This document shows, piece after piece, positions 45,061 through 55,719 of a stretch of DNA of 64,000 nucleotides. The DNA lies in assembly GCA_025504975.1 (NCBI GenBank), contig JANUWI010000013.1:1178001-1242000 (forward strand). The letters are read 5' to 3'. Under the pieces are notes generated by a model. That model was not told the origin of the DNA, searched no databases, and saw only the letters and a program-made list of their open reading frames with translations. Both the position numbers and the translations under genes were made by a program. The stretch comes from Plenodomus lindquistii. Lineage: Eukaryota; Ascomycota; Dothideomycetes; Pleosporales; Leptosphaeriaceae. The stretch's first letter is position 1. Each line of letters begins with the position of its first letter.

Positions 45061-45488
45061 TACTACGCTTTTTAATTTTTTAAAAAAAATAATAGAGAAT
45101 ATTAGTAAAAAGCTAGAAATAGTAAAGAATAATAAATAAAAAAGCGTAATAAAAGCTATAGCTAATAAAAAGTAATTAAAACTATTAAAATATTATTTAA
45201 AAATATATAATAAATTAAAAATATTTTTTTAACTATATAATAATTCTAGATCTAGTATAGAAACTTATAATATATAAAATATAATTATAATAGTAATTTA
45301 TTATAGTACTATAATAACTTTATATAAAATAATATATAGAACTATTTAAATAAATACGCCTACTATAAATAGTTTCTATTTTATTTAAAATAATATAATA
45401 ACCTATCTAATAAATAATTTATTCTAATTATTTTTATAAAGTTTAAAGTATAAAAAAATATATAATTCTAAAGGCCTATAAAACTATA
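45061..45488. other. RIP-mutated hAT interior between pogo copies A and B
   Basis: 428 bp AT-rich sequence without ORFs or recognisable ends; assigned to the hAT body by position. Confidence 0.6.
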
Positions 45489-46578
45489 ACGTACTTTATA
45501 AATAAGTAGTCTATATAAATAAATAGTCTACCTTTACTAAAACCTTACTAAAACTATACATATTTACGTAATATTCTACTAATAATACTAAATAGAATTT
45601 TTTAATAAAGCTTAGATATAGCTTGCGCTATAGACTTTAAAATAAAATATAAATCTTTTATTATAATATATTATAGCTATTTATAACGTTTTCTATACTA
45701 CTTTATATTAAAAACGCGCTAGTTAACCTCTATATAAAAATTATATATTTAATCTAAAAAAACTAAATAAAAATAAAAAAAAAATAATTATTTAGTATAT
45801 ATTTAAACTATATATATAAAAATTTTTTTTAAAGCTTATAGCTATAGTAAATATAGCTAATTTATTATATAATAAATATAATCTAGACTATATTAGTATA
45901 AACTAGCCTAGTATATTTATTAAGCGCTGCTCTAAATTTAAAGTAAAGTTTAATTATAAGTATAACTATAAAAAAACTTTATATAAAAATTTAAAAGTTA
46001 TTAAAGTCTAGTTTAAACTAGTAGCTAATATAAAAAAAAAGTATAGTATTTAGAATAAAAATATATATAACTTTAATAAAATAGACTTTATAATAGGCTA
46101 GATATTAATAGAAGTAGTTATTATAGCTTTAAAATATTAAAAATAACTAAAGGCAGTCTAGTAGAGTAACTAGAAGTAGATAATAGTTATTTAAAGAATT
46201 AACGTAATAGAATAGGCTATTCTACCCTTTATTATTTTTAAAAACTACTACTACTTTTTAGCCTAGTATAAAGAAAATAGCCTGCCTAGAGATTAAGTTA
46301 TTATAGTCTCTAAAAATAGCTAGATAACTAATAAGTTTAGATATTAGTAACTAGAGTATTTTAATACCTATACTAAAACGCGTATTATTAGAGGGTACTA
46401 GCTATTTATTATTAATAGCTATAAAAACTATAACTTACTTAAATTCTAGTAATACTATAAAAAAAAAATTATTACTATATATATACCTTTTTATTTATTA
46501 TACCTTCTCTAGCTATTTAATATAAATTATTTTACTTTTTTAAAATAGGTATATAGCTACTAAACTAAAAAGCTTATA

Positions 46579-48440
46579 ACGTACTCCACGGGCGAGTGTC
46601 CCACACGGGCGAGTGTCCCAGCCATGCCAAGACCCCACCAAAACGTACTCTTGCAACAGTACTGCACAACGAACAACAATAGTACGTAGAAATCGTAGTA
46701 AGCCAATCTATTCAGAAATACACTCTACTTCTTGCTTGCATGTGCGCGCGTTGTGCCCAGCCTCACCGCAGCGTCCACAGCGACGTTGCGTTGGTTCGCC
46801 TCCTTCAGCGCGCACCCTCTTCGACGCCTTCTTCCCATCACCACGCGCCGCAAACTCCTTTAGAGTCGTCAAGCGTAGGCCCTCCTCAACCGTAAGGGTA
46901 CCCTCCTTCTGTACCCGCTTCCTCTTGTGCGATTTACGTCGCGTGGCGGCCTCATTCGCTGCTTGAAGCTCAAGGTTGCGTTTTTGCATCAACACCATTG
47001 AGTGCGCCATCATCTCAGCTCCTTTGGTGAACTTTGCAAGCGCATCTACCATGGCGGTTGGCGAGCTATCCACATGCCTTCGAATCCTCTCTTCAAGGAG
47101 CTTCGATTGCGACCCAAATTGCAGGGTATTGCTTGGGGTCTGGGAGTGCCAGGGCTCATTGTTGACGGCAGGGGGTGACGGCGTACGCAGCTTGATGTCA
47201 AGGCCAGATATCACAGCCTCTGGGTCAAAGGGAACCAAGCCCGCGCCTCGAAAGCCTCCCTGGATATTGCTTTGAGTAATGGCAGCATCGAAAGCAGCAA
47301 TAAAGCACGGCAAGAACTCGATCTTGGTGATGTGGTTGATCCGGTTGCGCATCAGATTCTCGGCTTGGCGGCCATACGCCTTCTTCAGAGGCGCAAAACA
47401 ACCAACGTCAAGCGGCTGCAGGAGGTGCGACGAGTGGGGAGGCATGCAGAGGGTCATAATCTTGTGTTCCTTGCAGTACTGGTGGAACTCAAGCGAGTTG
47501 TGGCTCTCATGACCGTCGACTATGAGCAGACGTACTGTGCCAACAGTACGCTCTTTTGTGTGCTTGTCAAAGTGCTTTAACCAGTCTAGACCAAGCCCAT
47601 TGTCTGTCCAGCCGTTCTCAGAGACTGCAAGAGCCCAGTCCCGAGGCAGGCTGGGCTCCTTGTACCAGGCAGAGAGGTGGTGCTTGCCGGCAAAGATGAT
47701 GAAGGGTGGGATAGCCCACCCCGTCGCATTGATGCCTTGGATCACCGTAGTCCACTCCCGGTTGCCCTGCTGCACAGATTTTGGACGCCCTTGATAGTCG
47801 GCACCTGTGACAACTGCCCCAGTTGATATAACGCCCATCATGAAGCCTGTCTCGTCGAAGTTGTAGATGTCTTCGTCCTGGATGCCGTACTTGGCTTTGG
47901 TATTCTCTACAAGCCGGAACCAGTCACCGATAACCACTGGATCTTCGCAGAGGGCTCTCTTATAATCGTACTTGCGATTGAACTTCACTTTGAGCTCAGG
48001 GCGACGCTTGACGAAGGTTGCAGCCCAGTTCTTGCCAGTAGGGTCGCGGTGCCGGGCTTCGAGCAAGGAATCAGCCATATCTTTGACAGCAGCGAGCTGG
48101 GGCGGAAATCCTCTCGCAGCGAGGTCAAGGACATGCTTAACAATCACCTCCTCTTCAGTCTTAAGCAGCTTCATTGAGTTAGGCTTGCAATCGCGTCGGG
48201 GTTGCTTTCCAGCGCGTCGTCGTAAGAGGGTCCTTCGGCAGACGTTATAGGTAGCTGCAGCCTGTGGCACAGTAAGTGTCGCGTCTCTTTGGATAGCCTG
48301 TATAGCAAGCTGTATCTGAGATTCGTCTGAAGACTTCTTTACGTTGTTGCGTTGCGACATTGATGGTAGTATGAAGTTTGGTGGGGTCTTGGCATGGCTG
48401 GGACACTCGCCCGTGTGGGACACTCGCCCGTGGAGTACGT
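46579..48440 (-). mobile_element. Intact pogo/Fot1-type transposon (copy 2)
   Basis: 1,862 bp, TA on both sides, perfect inverted repeats of about 64 bp (46579-46642, 48377-48440) starting ACGTACTCCACG. The motif ACGGGCGAGTGTCCCA occurs twice at 17-bp period in each TIR. It is inserted within RIP-ruined pogo copy B yet is itself unmutated. Confidence 0.93.
46708..48360 (-). CDS. Pogo/Fot1 DDE transposase
   Basis: 550 aa from MSQRNNVKKSSDES; the frame is open for 21 more codons into the TIR. Psq-type HTH (IQLAIQAIQRDATLTVPQAA), CENP-B HTH (GKNWAATFVKRRPELKVKF) and DDE_1 motifs NFDETGFMMG, LLIVDGHESH and PPHSSHLLQPLDV are intact. The C-terminus has KSHKRKRVQKEG and a CCHC knuckle (CGRCGEAGHNARTC). 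It is clearly related to, but a different family from, the transposase at 33906, and closer in its motifs to what remains of the RIP-ruined copies. Confidence 0.95.
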   Translation of the reverse strand: MSQRNNVKKSSDESQIQLAIQAIQRDATLTVPQAAATYNVCRRTLLRRRAGKQPRRDCKPNSMKLLKTEEEVIVKHVLDLAARGFPPQLAAVKDMADSLLEARHRDPTGKNWAATFVKRRPELKVKFNRKYDYKRALCEDPVVIGDWFRLVENTKAKYGIQDEDIYNFDETGFMMGVISTGAVVTGADYQGRPKSVQQGNREWTTVIQGINATGWAIPPFIIFAGKHHLSAWYKEPSLPRDWALAVSENGWTDNGLGLDWLKHFDKHTKERTVGTVRLLIVDGHESHNSLEFHQYCKEHKIMTLCMPPHSSHLLQPLDVGCFAPLKKAYGRQAENLMRNRINHITKIEFLPCFIAAFDAAITQSNIQGGFRGAGLVPFDPEAVISGLDIKLRTPSPPAVNNEPWHSQTPSNTLQFGSQSKLLEERIRRHVDSSPTAMVDALAKFTKGAEMMAHSMVLMQKRNLELQAANEAATRRKSHKRKRVQKEGTLTVEEGLRLTTLKEFAARGDGKKASKRVRAEGGEPTQRRCGRCGEAGHNARTCKQEVECISE

Positions 48441-49214
48441 TATATAACTATATTATATATATTATAAAATTTAAATTTCTATTTTACTTTATACGCGTTT
48501 ATAAAGCTGTAATAACTTCTAGTAATATCTAAAAAAAGTTTTAAAGCGCTAGACTAGTTCTATATAAACTAGAGTTAGTTATATTATATTTTAAAGTTTA
48601 GTTACGCACTTTATTACTACTCTCTATTAATAATAAACTCTAGTAGTTATAAACTTTAAATAATACTTTTAAACTAGAGTTATAATTAATGCTTATAAAA
48701 GTAAAAATTTAAAAATATATAAATAGTTTACTAACTTCTATAGTTAAAGCTTTTAAAAAAGTGTTAAAAAAGGCTATAATTATTATATATAAACTAGTAT
48801 TAGTATAGAAAAAAATTACTAAATTTTAAACTACTAATAAAGCTGCTATATATTATAAATTATATAAAAAAAAGTAAATTTAGTATAAAAATAATTTTAT
48901 AAATAAAAAAAGTTTATATTTAACTACTTTAAAAAAGTTTAAAGCGCGTAGTAATAGAAAAAAAGTAAAAAAAAAAAAATAAGCTAGTAAAAACTATAAA
49001 TAAGTATAACGCTATATATAGTGCTATAAAATAGAGTATAATTTATAAATATATAAAAATAAAATAGAAATAGTTATAGAATAGTATTTAAACTAGTTTT
49101 ATACTATACAGCGCTATATTATACTACTTTAAACTAGAATAAAGTATAGTTTTAGTAGGGTTTTAGTAGAGGTAAACTATTTATCTATATAGACTGCTCG
49201 TCTATAAAATACAT

Positions 49215-49605
49215 TAGTAAAAAAAAAATAATAAAAAAAAAAAAAGTTAATAAAGCTTCTAAATTTTTACTATATAAATATTAAATACTAGCGTAATACT
49301 ATAATAATTAGCTATAATAATTAATTTTTTCTACTACTACTAAATTATTTAGCTAGAATACTAAAAATTTTTATATTTAATACTTTTATATATATATAAT
49401 ATAATAACCTGTTATCTAATCTATAGGTTAACCTGTACCTACGCTTAGACTACTCTAGTTCTACTCTAACCTTTAGCCTGTAAAACCTAAGCCTTACTTT
49501 AACCCTAAGATTACGTGACCCTAACCTAACCCTAACCCACGCTTAGGCTAACGTAACCTAACCCGTACCCAACCTCTGGGTACACCCTACCCATTTGCCA
49601 GCCTA
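49215..49605. other. Right end of hAT element with subterminal repeats
   Basis: The first 200 bp are AT-rich; from about 49420 on there are several CCTAACC/CCCTAA-like subterminal motifs leading into the terminal repeat TAGGCTGG.. on the complement. They mirror the left end. Confidence 0.75.
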
Positions 49606-49613
49606 ATCTGGAC
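49606..49613 (+). repeat. Right 8-bp target site duplication of hAT
   Basis: ATCTGGAC, identical to 32740-32747. Confidence 0.85.
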
Positions 49614-50068
49614 ATCACTATGATATCTATGAGTATTCTCATCCGCCTACCAGCCTGAGCACAATTGTATCGAACAAAATTACCGCCACGTTAGGCACAG
49701 AGTCTCGTACAAAATTGAATTTGAGTAATACTGCTACAGTAAAATCTCTTTCTGTTAGTTAAATTAGTCCTAATAAGACCGTGTCGACCACGCGAGGAGG
49801 TGTAGTTCCACCTGGAGTAACACAGATTGGTAGCGTCAGTACTTCTGATACGTACGCCAACCCCGGCGCAGGTTAAGGGTGCTGGGACTTTTCCGCGATC
49901 AAGTCTGGCCGTACTTGTGTGAACCCCCACCCGAATAACTTTTCTGCCCACCCGAATAACCCGTGTCTTAAGTTTTAAACCTCTCTTTTAAAAGTATGCT
50001 TTGCTATTTTTCATGTCTAAAAGATGTATTATGAATACACACTCTATAGATTGTCTACACTATAACAA
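49614..50068. other. Intergenic, between hAT and PKS relic
   Basis: 455 bp with no gene. It contains two copies of CCCACCCGAATAAC spaced about 23 bp apart at about 49926-49961, and is otherwise featureless. Confidence 0.5.
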
Positions 50069-51530
50069 CTACTGTAAACCATGCTGAGCGCAAACAACAG
50101 TTGCAAACTTGGTAATCGTCATCGCCGGGCCGAGAAGCTGCTGGAACGGAATATCCAAGCCATACTCCTTGAAGATCCAACTTCGCAGCTCAGCACCAAT
50201 CATGCTGTCTAGGCCATAATCAACGATAGGAAGCACCTCGGGCTCAAAGACATCGGGCTCGAGCATCAGCAGACGGCCAAGCTTGATAGTAAAATGCTCA
50301 GAAACCAGACCAACACCCACCTGCAGCGAGCCAGCGTCCTGTATGGCCTGGAGAATGGTGAAGCCGGAGCCGCCATTTCCTGACAAGTCGCTTGAGTTGA
50401 TGGCCTAGAGTACGGCCTTGAAGCGCGCGTCCTCCGTCCAGAAGCTGTCGGTAACGTCGCTGCCTGCGAGTGAATCTTTAAGTTTGCTAGAATCCATACC
50501 CACGACAACGTGGTCGGCCGGAGTCGACGAGGTCTGTGTCGCAATGGCGGCCTCGAGTGACTCAAGGAGATGTGTCTCGTTGATGCCGTAGATGCCCTTG
50601 CGCCGTAGCGCCGTATCAATTTCGGGATTTTCAGCCACCACACCTACGCCTTGTACTATGGGCAGGACAAGTGAGGCAGCCCGTTGGCCTTTGGTGACGC
50701 AGTGCCGCGCCAAATTATCAAGGAAACTGTTTCCGGCCGCGTAATTGGCTTGACCAGGTGTACCCAGGATACCCGAGGTCGAGCTGGTGAAGACGAGAGA
50801 ATCCAGATCGGCATGTGTTAATACCTGGGACAAGTTGATTGCGGCGAGCACTTTAGGTACTATGTATGTTTTCCAATTGTCGAAGGTCATGCTGTGGAAA
50901 AGCCCGTCCTAGTACCATTAGTTAGCGTCGTGTCGGTACCTGCATCACTCGAACATGAGAAGAACTCACCCGTAAAACCATGGCGGCATGGACTAGACCC
51001 TTTATGGGATGTGCAGGAGGGATGCTACGAATGGCTGAATCAACATCAGTCTTCTTGGAAGCATCCCCCTTGATGATCTGGCATGTAACGCGTCTAGCCT
51101 CTAGATCACGAATCCAAGCAGCTGTCTGCTCGTTGTCGACGCCGGACCTGGACATGAAAGCAGACCGCAGGGCACCGCGCTCCACCATCCATGCCGTCAG
51201 AATACGGCCCAGACCCCCGAGACAGCCCACAAGGAAGTATGTTTTGTCGGGGCTAAAAATGAGTTTGGAACTTGAGTTGCTTGCTAACAGTGATCGCGGC
51301 GGCACCAGCATCTCTAGTGCCGTGGAGGATCAAGACGACGTCCTCTTCCTCGACTCTCGCGAGGGTCTTCAACCCATGCAGTGCAGTAACATATGCGGGT
51401 GGTAGCATCACAAGGTCCTCCGGAACATCGCCTTGTTCAGATCTCCGCAACATGCTCGCCGAGACGGTTGTAAAAGTGTCCAGTACCCGATCTGCTATCT
51501 ACTTGAACGCTGAATTTTTACAGACATGTT
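50069..51530 (-). pseudogene. 3' relic of a reducing polyketide synthase (ER-KR-ACP)
   Basis: Reading right to left: an enoyl-reductase piece (TFTTVSASMLRRSEQGD, AYVTALHGLKTLARV, DVVLILHGTRDAGAAAITVS), then in another frame a ketoreductase (TYFLVGCLGGLGRILTAWM, later FTSSTSGILGTPGQANYAAG), then an ACP with the phosphopantetheine site DYGLDSMIGAEL, ending AQHGLQ. An intron (50909-50969) still fits. Decay is plain: at about 51250 the ER loses its remaining ~150 residues and the frame changes, a TAG interrupts KR-ACP at 50405-50407 where CAG (Gln) is expected, and the KS-AT-DH part is absent. The TAG is a C-to-T change of the RIP type. Confidence 0.88.
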
Positions 51531-51798
51531 TGCGAGTAATGCATGTGCTCAGCCGTGATACTAGCTACCGAAAATTGATTGATTTTTTCCTTGTTGGATT
51601 GAGATAACTCTAGAAATTGTCGCTGGGGTCATTGCGCAAGTACTCTGGCTGGCTAGGCCACGGGTTTTACTTGTGACAGCTTTCCCAGTATCGCGCCGAC
51701 ACCATGCCCATTACACCGCCTTGGCTTACAACAACAGCGCGATTGAGAAGAGGAATTCGGATCTTGTAGCTAAATCTAGTATGAGAACGTCTGTTTTA

Positions 51799-52901
51799 CT
51801 AATTCTTCACTGAGTCTCCATAGCTTCTCAGCCTCGACACGGCTAGTTCCCCAGGGCTTGATGCGTTGGAGTCATCCGCAACTATCTGACCCTTCTCCAA
51901 ATAAGCACCATTTCGCCCTATCAACATCAGCACGATTAACAAAACCTCAAATAACAAACTGCTGTGCACTTACCCGCAATGTCGGCATCGGATGCAGCAG
52001 CCACATGGGTGGCTGCGCCTTGGTCGTGCGAGACGAAATCGAAGCTTGTTTTCCAGCCCTCGGGGTTGCCCATGAAACGGTCTAACTTCTCTAAAAGATT
52101 CAATCTAATTAGCCATCTCTTCATACTGGAATGTGCACGTATAAAAGACTTACTCAAGGCGAGAAACTGCACGTTCCAGTCAATGTGATTGCCCAAGCCT
52201 GTGTTGATAACTCCAGGGTGGAGACTGAATGATAAGAGATTATGTTTGGCGCCCAGTTTCTCGGCTAGGGAGATAGCCATCAGCATGTTCGCCGTCTTGG
52301 ACTGACCATGCGCTTGCCATCTGTCATATGTTTCTCGGTCCTGAAGGGAATGATGTGGACTTGAGCTTACATGAAAGTCGTAGTCATCAAAGCGAAAAGG
52401 TCCAAGCCTATGACCATCGCTACTCACCATTACCACTCGAGGTGCAGCTGAGGCCTGTGATTTGCCCATGAGAAGGTTGGTAAAGAGGAACGGGCCGAGA
52501 TGATTCGTTGCAAGTTGACTCTCGTACCCCTCGGGAGAAAGTGCGTAGTTTGTGGCCATGATACCCGCATTGTTGACAAGAACATCAATGCGTGGGACAT
52601 CAGACCAACTATTGACCGTGCTTGCAGCGTTGCGGACATCTTCCAAAGATGAGAGGTCCAGTTGAACAATGCGCATTTTAATCGAGCTTGTTGGGTTTTC
52701 AGCAACCAGTTGGCTTGCGGTCTCTTCCACTTTGGCAACATTTCGACCAGCTAAGATAAGGAGTGCGGGTTGTGAAGCTATGATGGCTCTGAGGAAGGCG
52801 GCACCTAATCCTGTAGGCGAAACACCTGTGGTGAGGATCACCTTGCCTTGGATCTCGGACGCGTAGGATTGAGCCATGCCTTTCGCAGAGGGGGTGTCCA
52901 T
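51799..52901 (-). CDS. Short-chain dehydrogenase/reductase
   Basis: Three exons (52901-52154, 52090-51974, 51917-51799; introns 63 and 55 nt) give 327 aa from MDTPSAKGMAQ; an ATG 15 codons upstream is an alternative. The Rossmann glycine motif reads TTGVSPTGLGAA, followed by NNAGIMA, a catalytic Ser in VVMVSSDGH and YDRWQAHGQSK (YxxxK-type, with Tyr and Lys further apart than usual). The layout resembles retinol-dehydrogenase/WW-oxidoreductase-like SDRs, NAD(P)-dependent. It is the only intact gene between the PKS relic and the membrane-protein relic, so it may be a surviving tailoring enzyme; the substrate is unknown. Confidence 0.85.
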
Positions 52902-53914
52902 GTTTTCAATCGTCAAGAAGTTTCGCAGTACAGTGTGTTGGTGCAAAAAGACCAGTACTTAAGATAAGCTGAGCAAATGGAATGCGCGAACATTAGGCAA
53001 CGAGATCGTTCTAAGTCTCTCGGAGCTGGCCAACCGTCGTAACCGACATCACTGTGCCGCATGCGTTGGTACATGGGTGCATGGACCTTGCCCAATCATG
53101 ACAGTTCACGCTAAACAGTGGCTTCCAATGTGACGATGCTCAATCATGAACAGGCTATGGGTCTATTTGGTGCAGCGCCGGAGGCTCCGTTTCGGTAGCC
53201 AAAACGGAATTTGGCAGCTCACACAGCTGAAAACAAGGTCATGTTTAATGTAAACAAAGTTTTAAGCTGCACGTTTAGACAGTCTGTTCCATTTACAGCG
53301 CTACTAATTCCTCCTCCTTGTTGCCCTGCAACGCTCACGTTACATCGTTTTAAATGAGAAAGGAGCTCCAATCTCAAAAAAGGTATCTTATAGGCACCTG
53401 TATGGATACCAGAGCCTCTAGGTAATTACGTGATAACAAATAGAGTTTTTTTTTTAAAAAAAACAGAAAACATCTTTCTTCTACACCTGATAAAACAAAG
53501 AACTTGAGGCTCTGTTTTACTGTAATGAACAAGCCCTCTGTTCCCTACTTCTTGTACAGGGGTCACTAACGGTGCGCCTACCAAGCCAAAACCTAGCAAA
53601 AGAGACGCAGCCTACAGTGCAACACCAAACACCCTATGTCGTGGCTTGGCTACGATTGTTCGCTCGGTGAGTGCGGACCGGATAAGGCCCATCCACAACA
53701 TCAGGCCACTAATCCAGCTGCAGGGCCTTTGTTAGTTGTTGATGCATCTATTAGACGCGGAATACAAAGGGCAAGAATAAACGATTGACGGGATGAACGA
53801 TCCATGTGTACTACCTAGTAACATAGGAACTAGGCCGAAGGCCAATCTTCACTACGTCAAGCAACCTTAAAAAGAGTAGAGTAATCCAAGGGATGGATTA
53901 TTGTGGATTGCATG
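52902..53914. other. Intergenic region
   Basis: 1 kb without supported genes. A weak inverted pair (AGAGCCTCTAG at about 53411, CTTGAGGCTCT at about 53503) brackets an A/T-tract-rich 100 bp that could be a small decayed MITE. Confidence 0.45.
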
Positions 53915-54663
53915 ATACAATGAACGGCTCGAACGCGCCGCCCTACAGGCCGACGCTTACCCCAAGGGAGCCGAGCCTTACAGCCCTCGCTCTGAAAAGT
54001 TGATCTTAAAATTAATGGAGCCGCTCCGTCTCACATTCACGGGTATCGCGCCAGTGTTCTACTGGCTAGCCATCATGGTCCTGTTTTTCTGGGAAGCATT
54101 AGATGGGAGTCATCCCGCCACCAGCATAGTCGGAATCTACTTCCTGGGTCAATTGCTGGCTGTGTGGACGCTTGTGTGGGTTGTCGGTGGTAGAACCTCC
54201 GGCATAGGGAAGTATGTATCTGCATAGCTCAGTCACAGTACAGACTACACAGCTGACGAGTCTTGATCTGACAGAACGGTTTTATGGATATTGCTCATGC
54301 AAAATCTAACGGTGGGTTGTTTTGGTCCGGTTTGGTGTGCGCTGCATCTCCAAGACCACGACTTTGAGCCTCCCAAACACGCTGTGTCTCTAACGCGCAT
54401 GTCCAGGGCTACGCGCGATTTGCGTTTTCTCCCCATCTCGATGATGTTGGGATATATATGTACTGCCAAGTATTGCAATTGGCATCCCAGTGCCAAGCCT
54501 TATTTCCTATGCAACCCAGCAAGCAACCATAGCCTTTTGGGTGTTGTTCCCGATGTGGGTTGGACTTGCACAAGTCACTTTGGCCTGGGTGGATGAAAAG
54601 GTCGCAAGTTCACGATCAAGTGTTTCTGCCAGCTCTGACAAGAGCCATAAGGTCATGTCCTGA
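53915..54663 (+). pseudogene. Frameshifted, 5'-truncated polytopic membrane protein
   Basis: The frame ERAALQADAYPKGAEP, MEPLRLTFTGIAPVFYWLAI, GIYFLGQLLAVWTLVWVV continues through an intron (GTATGTATC...CTGACAG, ~54213-54273) into TVLWILLMQNLTVGCFGPVW and LPISMMLGYI. At a TATATAT run (about 54451-54460) the frame slips by one; the next frame reads VLPSIAIGIPVPSLISYATQ and FWVLFPMWVGLAQVTLAWVD and ends at 54661-54663. At least five membrane spans are evident. No start codon precedes the first block. I do not recognise the family; similar proteins occur in fungal metabolite clusters, but this is inference. Confidence 0.7.
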
Positions 54664-54878
54664 GAGATTGTGACTACGTGCGGCTGTAGATCTTCGGTTT
54701 ACAGACAACATTGCGGAGGATAAGTGTGTATCTCCAGTCTTGTGGATGAATTGCATAGCGCAAGCTGAAGTTTCCGCTGGAATGAATGTTCAGAGAAAGG
54801 TTGGGCATTATCCCAAACTAAATCGCATTCCGAGATGTCCAGAGTCCGATGCTCTAGTAATAACAGCTGTGAAGTAAA
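54664..54878. other. Short spacer
   Basis: About 215 bp between two convergent relics; nothing seen. Confidence 0.4.
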
Positions 54879-55567
54879 CTATCGCCAATTTTCGGGATCG
54901 TTCGAGCGGCTGTCAATGATTTGTTCCTGGCTAGAACTCCTGATAACTTCTATGGTACGTGGCTTTGACGGGGTCAAAGGGCTCAGACGATGACTAAAAA
55001 AGCGAGTGCCCTGTGAAGCATGGCTGACCTGACTTGACGGAAAGATGACAGTCCACAGATTATTGATCGCTGACTTCAACACTGGTAGATTGGCGACAAA
55101 CACACCGAGCATCTACATGCCATGGGTTAGCGATTCATTCAGCAAGTGCGCAACTCAGATGTCCTACCATTTCGTGAGCAGACCAAAGTAACGTTGTTTT
55201 TATTTGATCACTGCCCTTGAGGCACGACACGCATCTCAGGATTGATGCAAAGATCATGAAGCAGCCCGAGCAGAGTAGACAGGCGAGAGCTACTTTCCGT
55301 CGTAAAGGCAGCTTGACATGCCAGAGGATAGGGATCGGGATATACATGATCATCAAACCGGTGCTGATCATGTACATTGCCCTGCTGGGGGTACATGAAT
55401 CACCCGGGTAGGGATCAATCTGCCACTGCTTGTGGAAAGGCAGATAGCGTGTAAAGCACACGACCATTACCACGATGTAGATGACCATGGTGATGGCCGC
55501 AGTAATCTGGACAAGTCTGTGTGACGGAAGGTCGGCTCTGATGTTGTCATTAGCCTCGCTGATTCCC
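54879..55567 (-). pseudogene. 5'-truncated rhodopsin/PTH11-like membrane protein
   Basis: Two joined exons, 55567-55168 and 55112-54879 (55-nt intron between GAAATG and ATGCTC). They read GISEANDNIRADLPSHRLVQ, ITAAITMVIYIVVMVVCFTR, AMYMISTGLMIMYIPIPILW, LACLLCSGCFMIFASILRC and HEMMLGVFVANLPVLKSAIN, matching membrane spans 3 or 4 to 7 of the fungal rhodopsin-domain (PTH11-related) family. A splice acceptor (CGATTAG) precedes the first block but no upstream exon with the first spans is found before the next gene. An internal start at MVIYIVV is possible but would still lack half the fold. Probably a relic. Confidence 0.65.
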
Positions 55568-55719
55568 CTAATCGCGATGGGAGATTAGGAAATAAGATAC
55601 ATTTATGGCGTGACATGAGTAGCGCGCGCTTTTGAGGCGTGCCACTAGTAACATAGTAGGAGCTCACGCATATATGTCAAGAGAATACGTCTATACATCT
55701 AACAAGCACATCGAAATCA

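Larger units (their letters stand above)
45489..49214 (+). mobile_element. RIP-mutated pogo element, copy B, split by a later insertion
   Basis: Starts ACGTACTTTATA with TA before it and ends in the matching inverted repeat at 49214 with TA after it. Sequence is collinear with copy A up to about 46576 and resumes at 48443; the intact pogo element at 46579-48440 sits in between. Removing it leaves about 1.86 kb, the same length as copy A. Both copies carry similar but not identical C-to-T changes. Confidence 0.85.
32748..49605. mobile_element. hAT DNA transposon carrying nested insertions (16.9 kb)
   Basis: Both ends read TAGGCTGGCAAATGGGTAGG inward, a perfect 20-bp inverted repeat that fits the hAT end rule (T/C A G/A N G). 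A perfect 8-bp duplication, the hAT size, flanks it. Inverted similarity continues inside: GGTTAAAGTAAGGCTTAGGT at 32849 matches the complement of 49468-49504, with differences that are mostly C/T. Subtracting the four first-level insertions leaves 4.2 kb, normal for an autonomous fungal hAT. That remainder is heavily AT-rich and almost free of CpA/TpG, as after RIP, so no transposase ORF survives. Confidence 0.85.

Noticed and set aside
49490..49570. Telomere-like CCCTAA/CCTAACC repeats
   Set aside because: Copies are irregular, internal, and mirrored by similar sequence at the left hAT end (32,780-32,880). They are subterminal repeats of the transposon, not a telomere.
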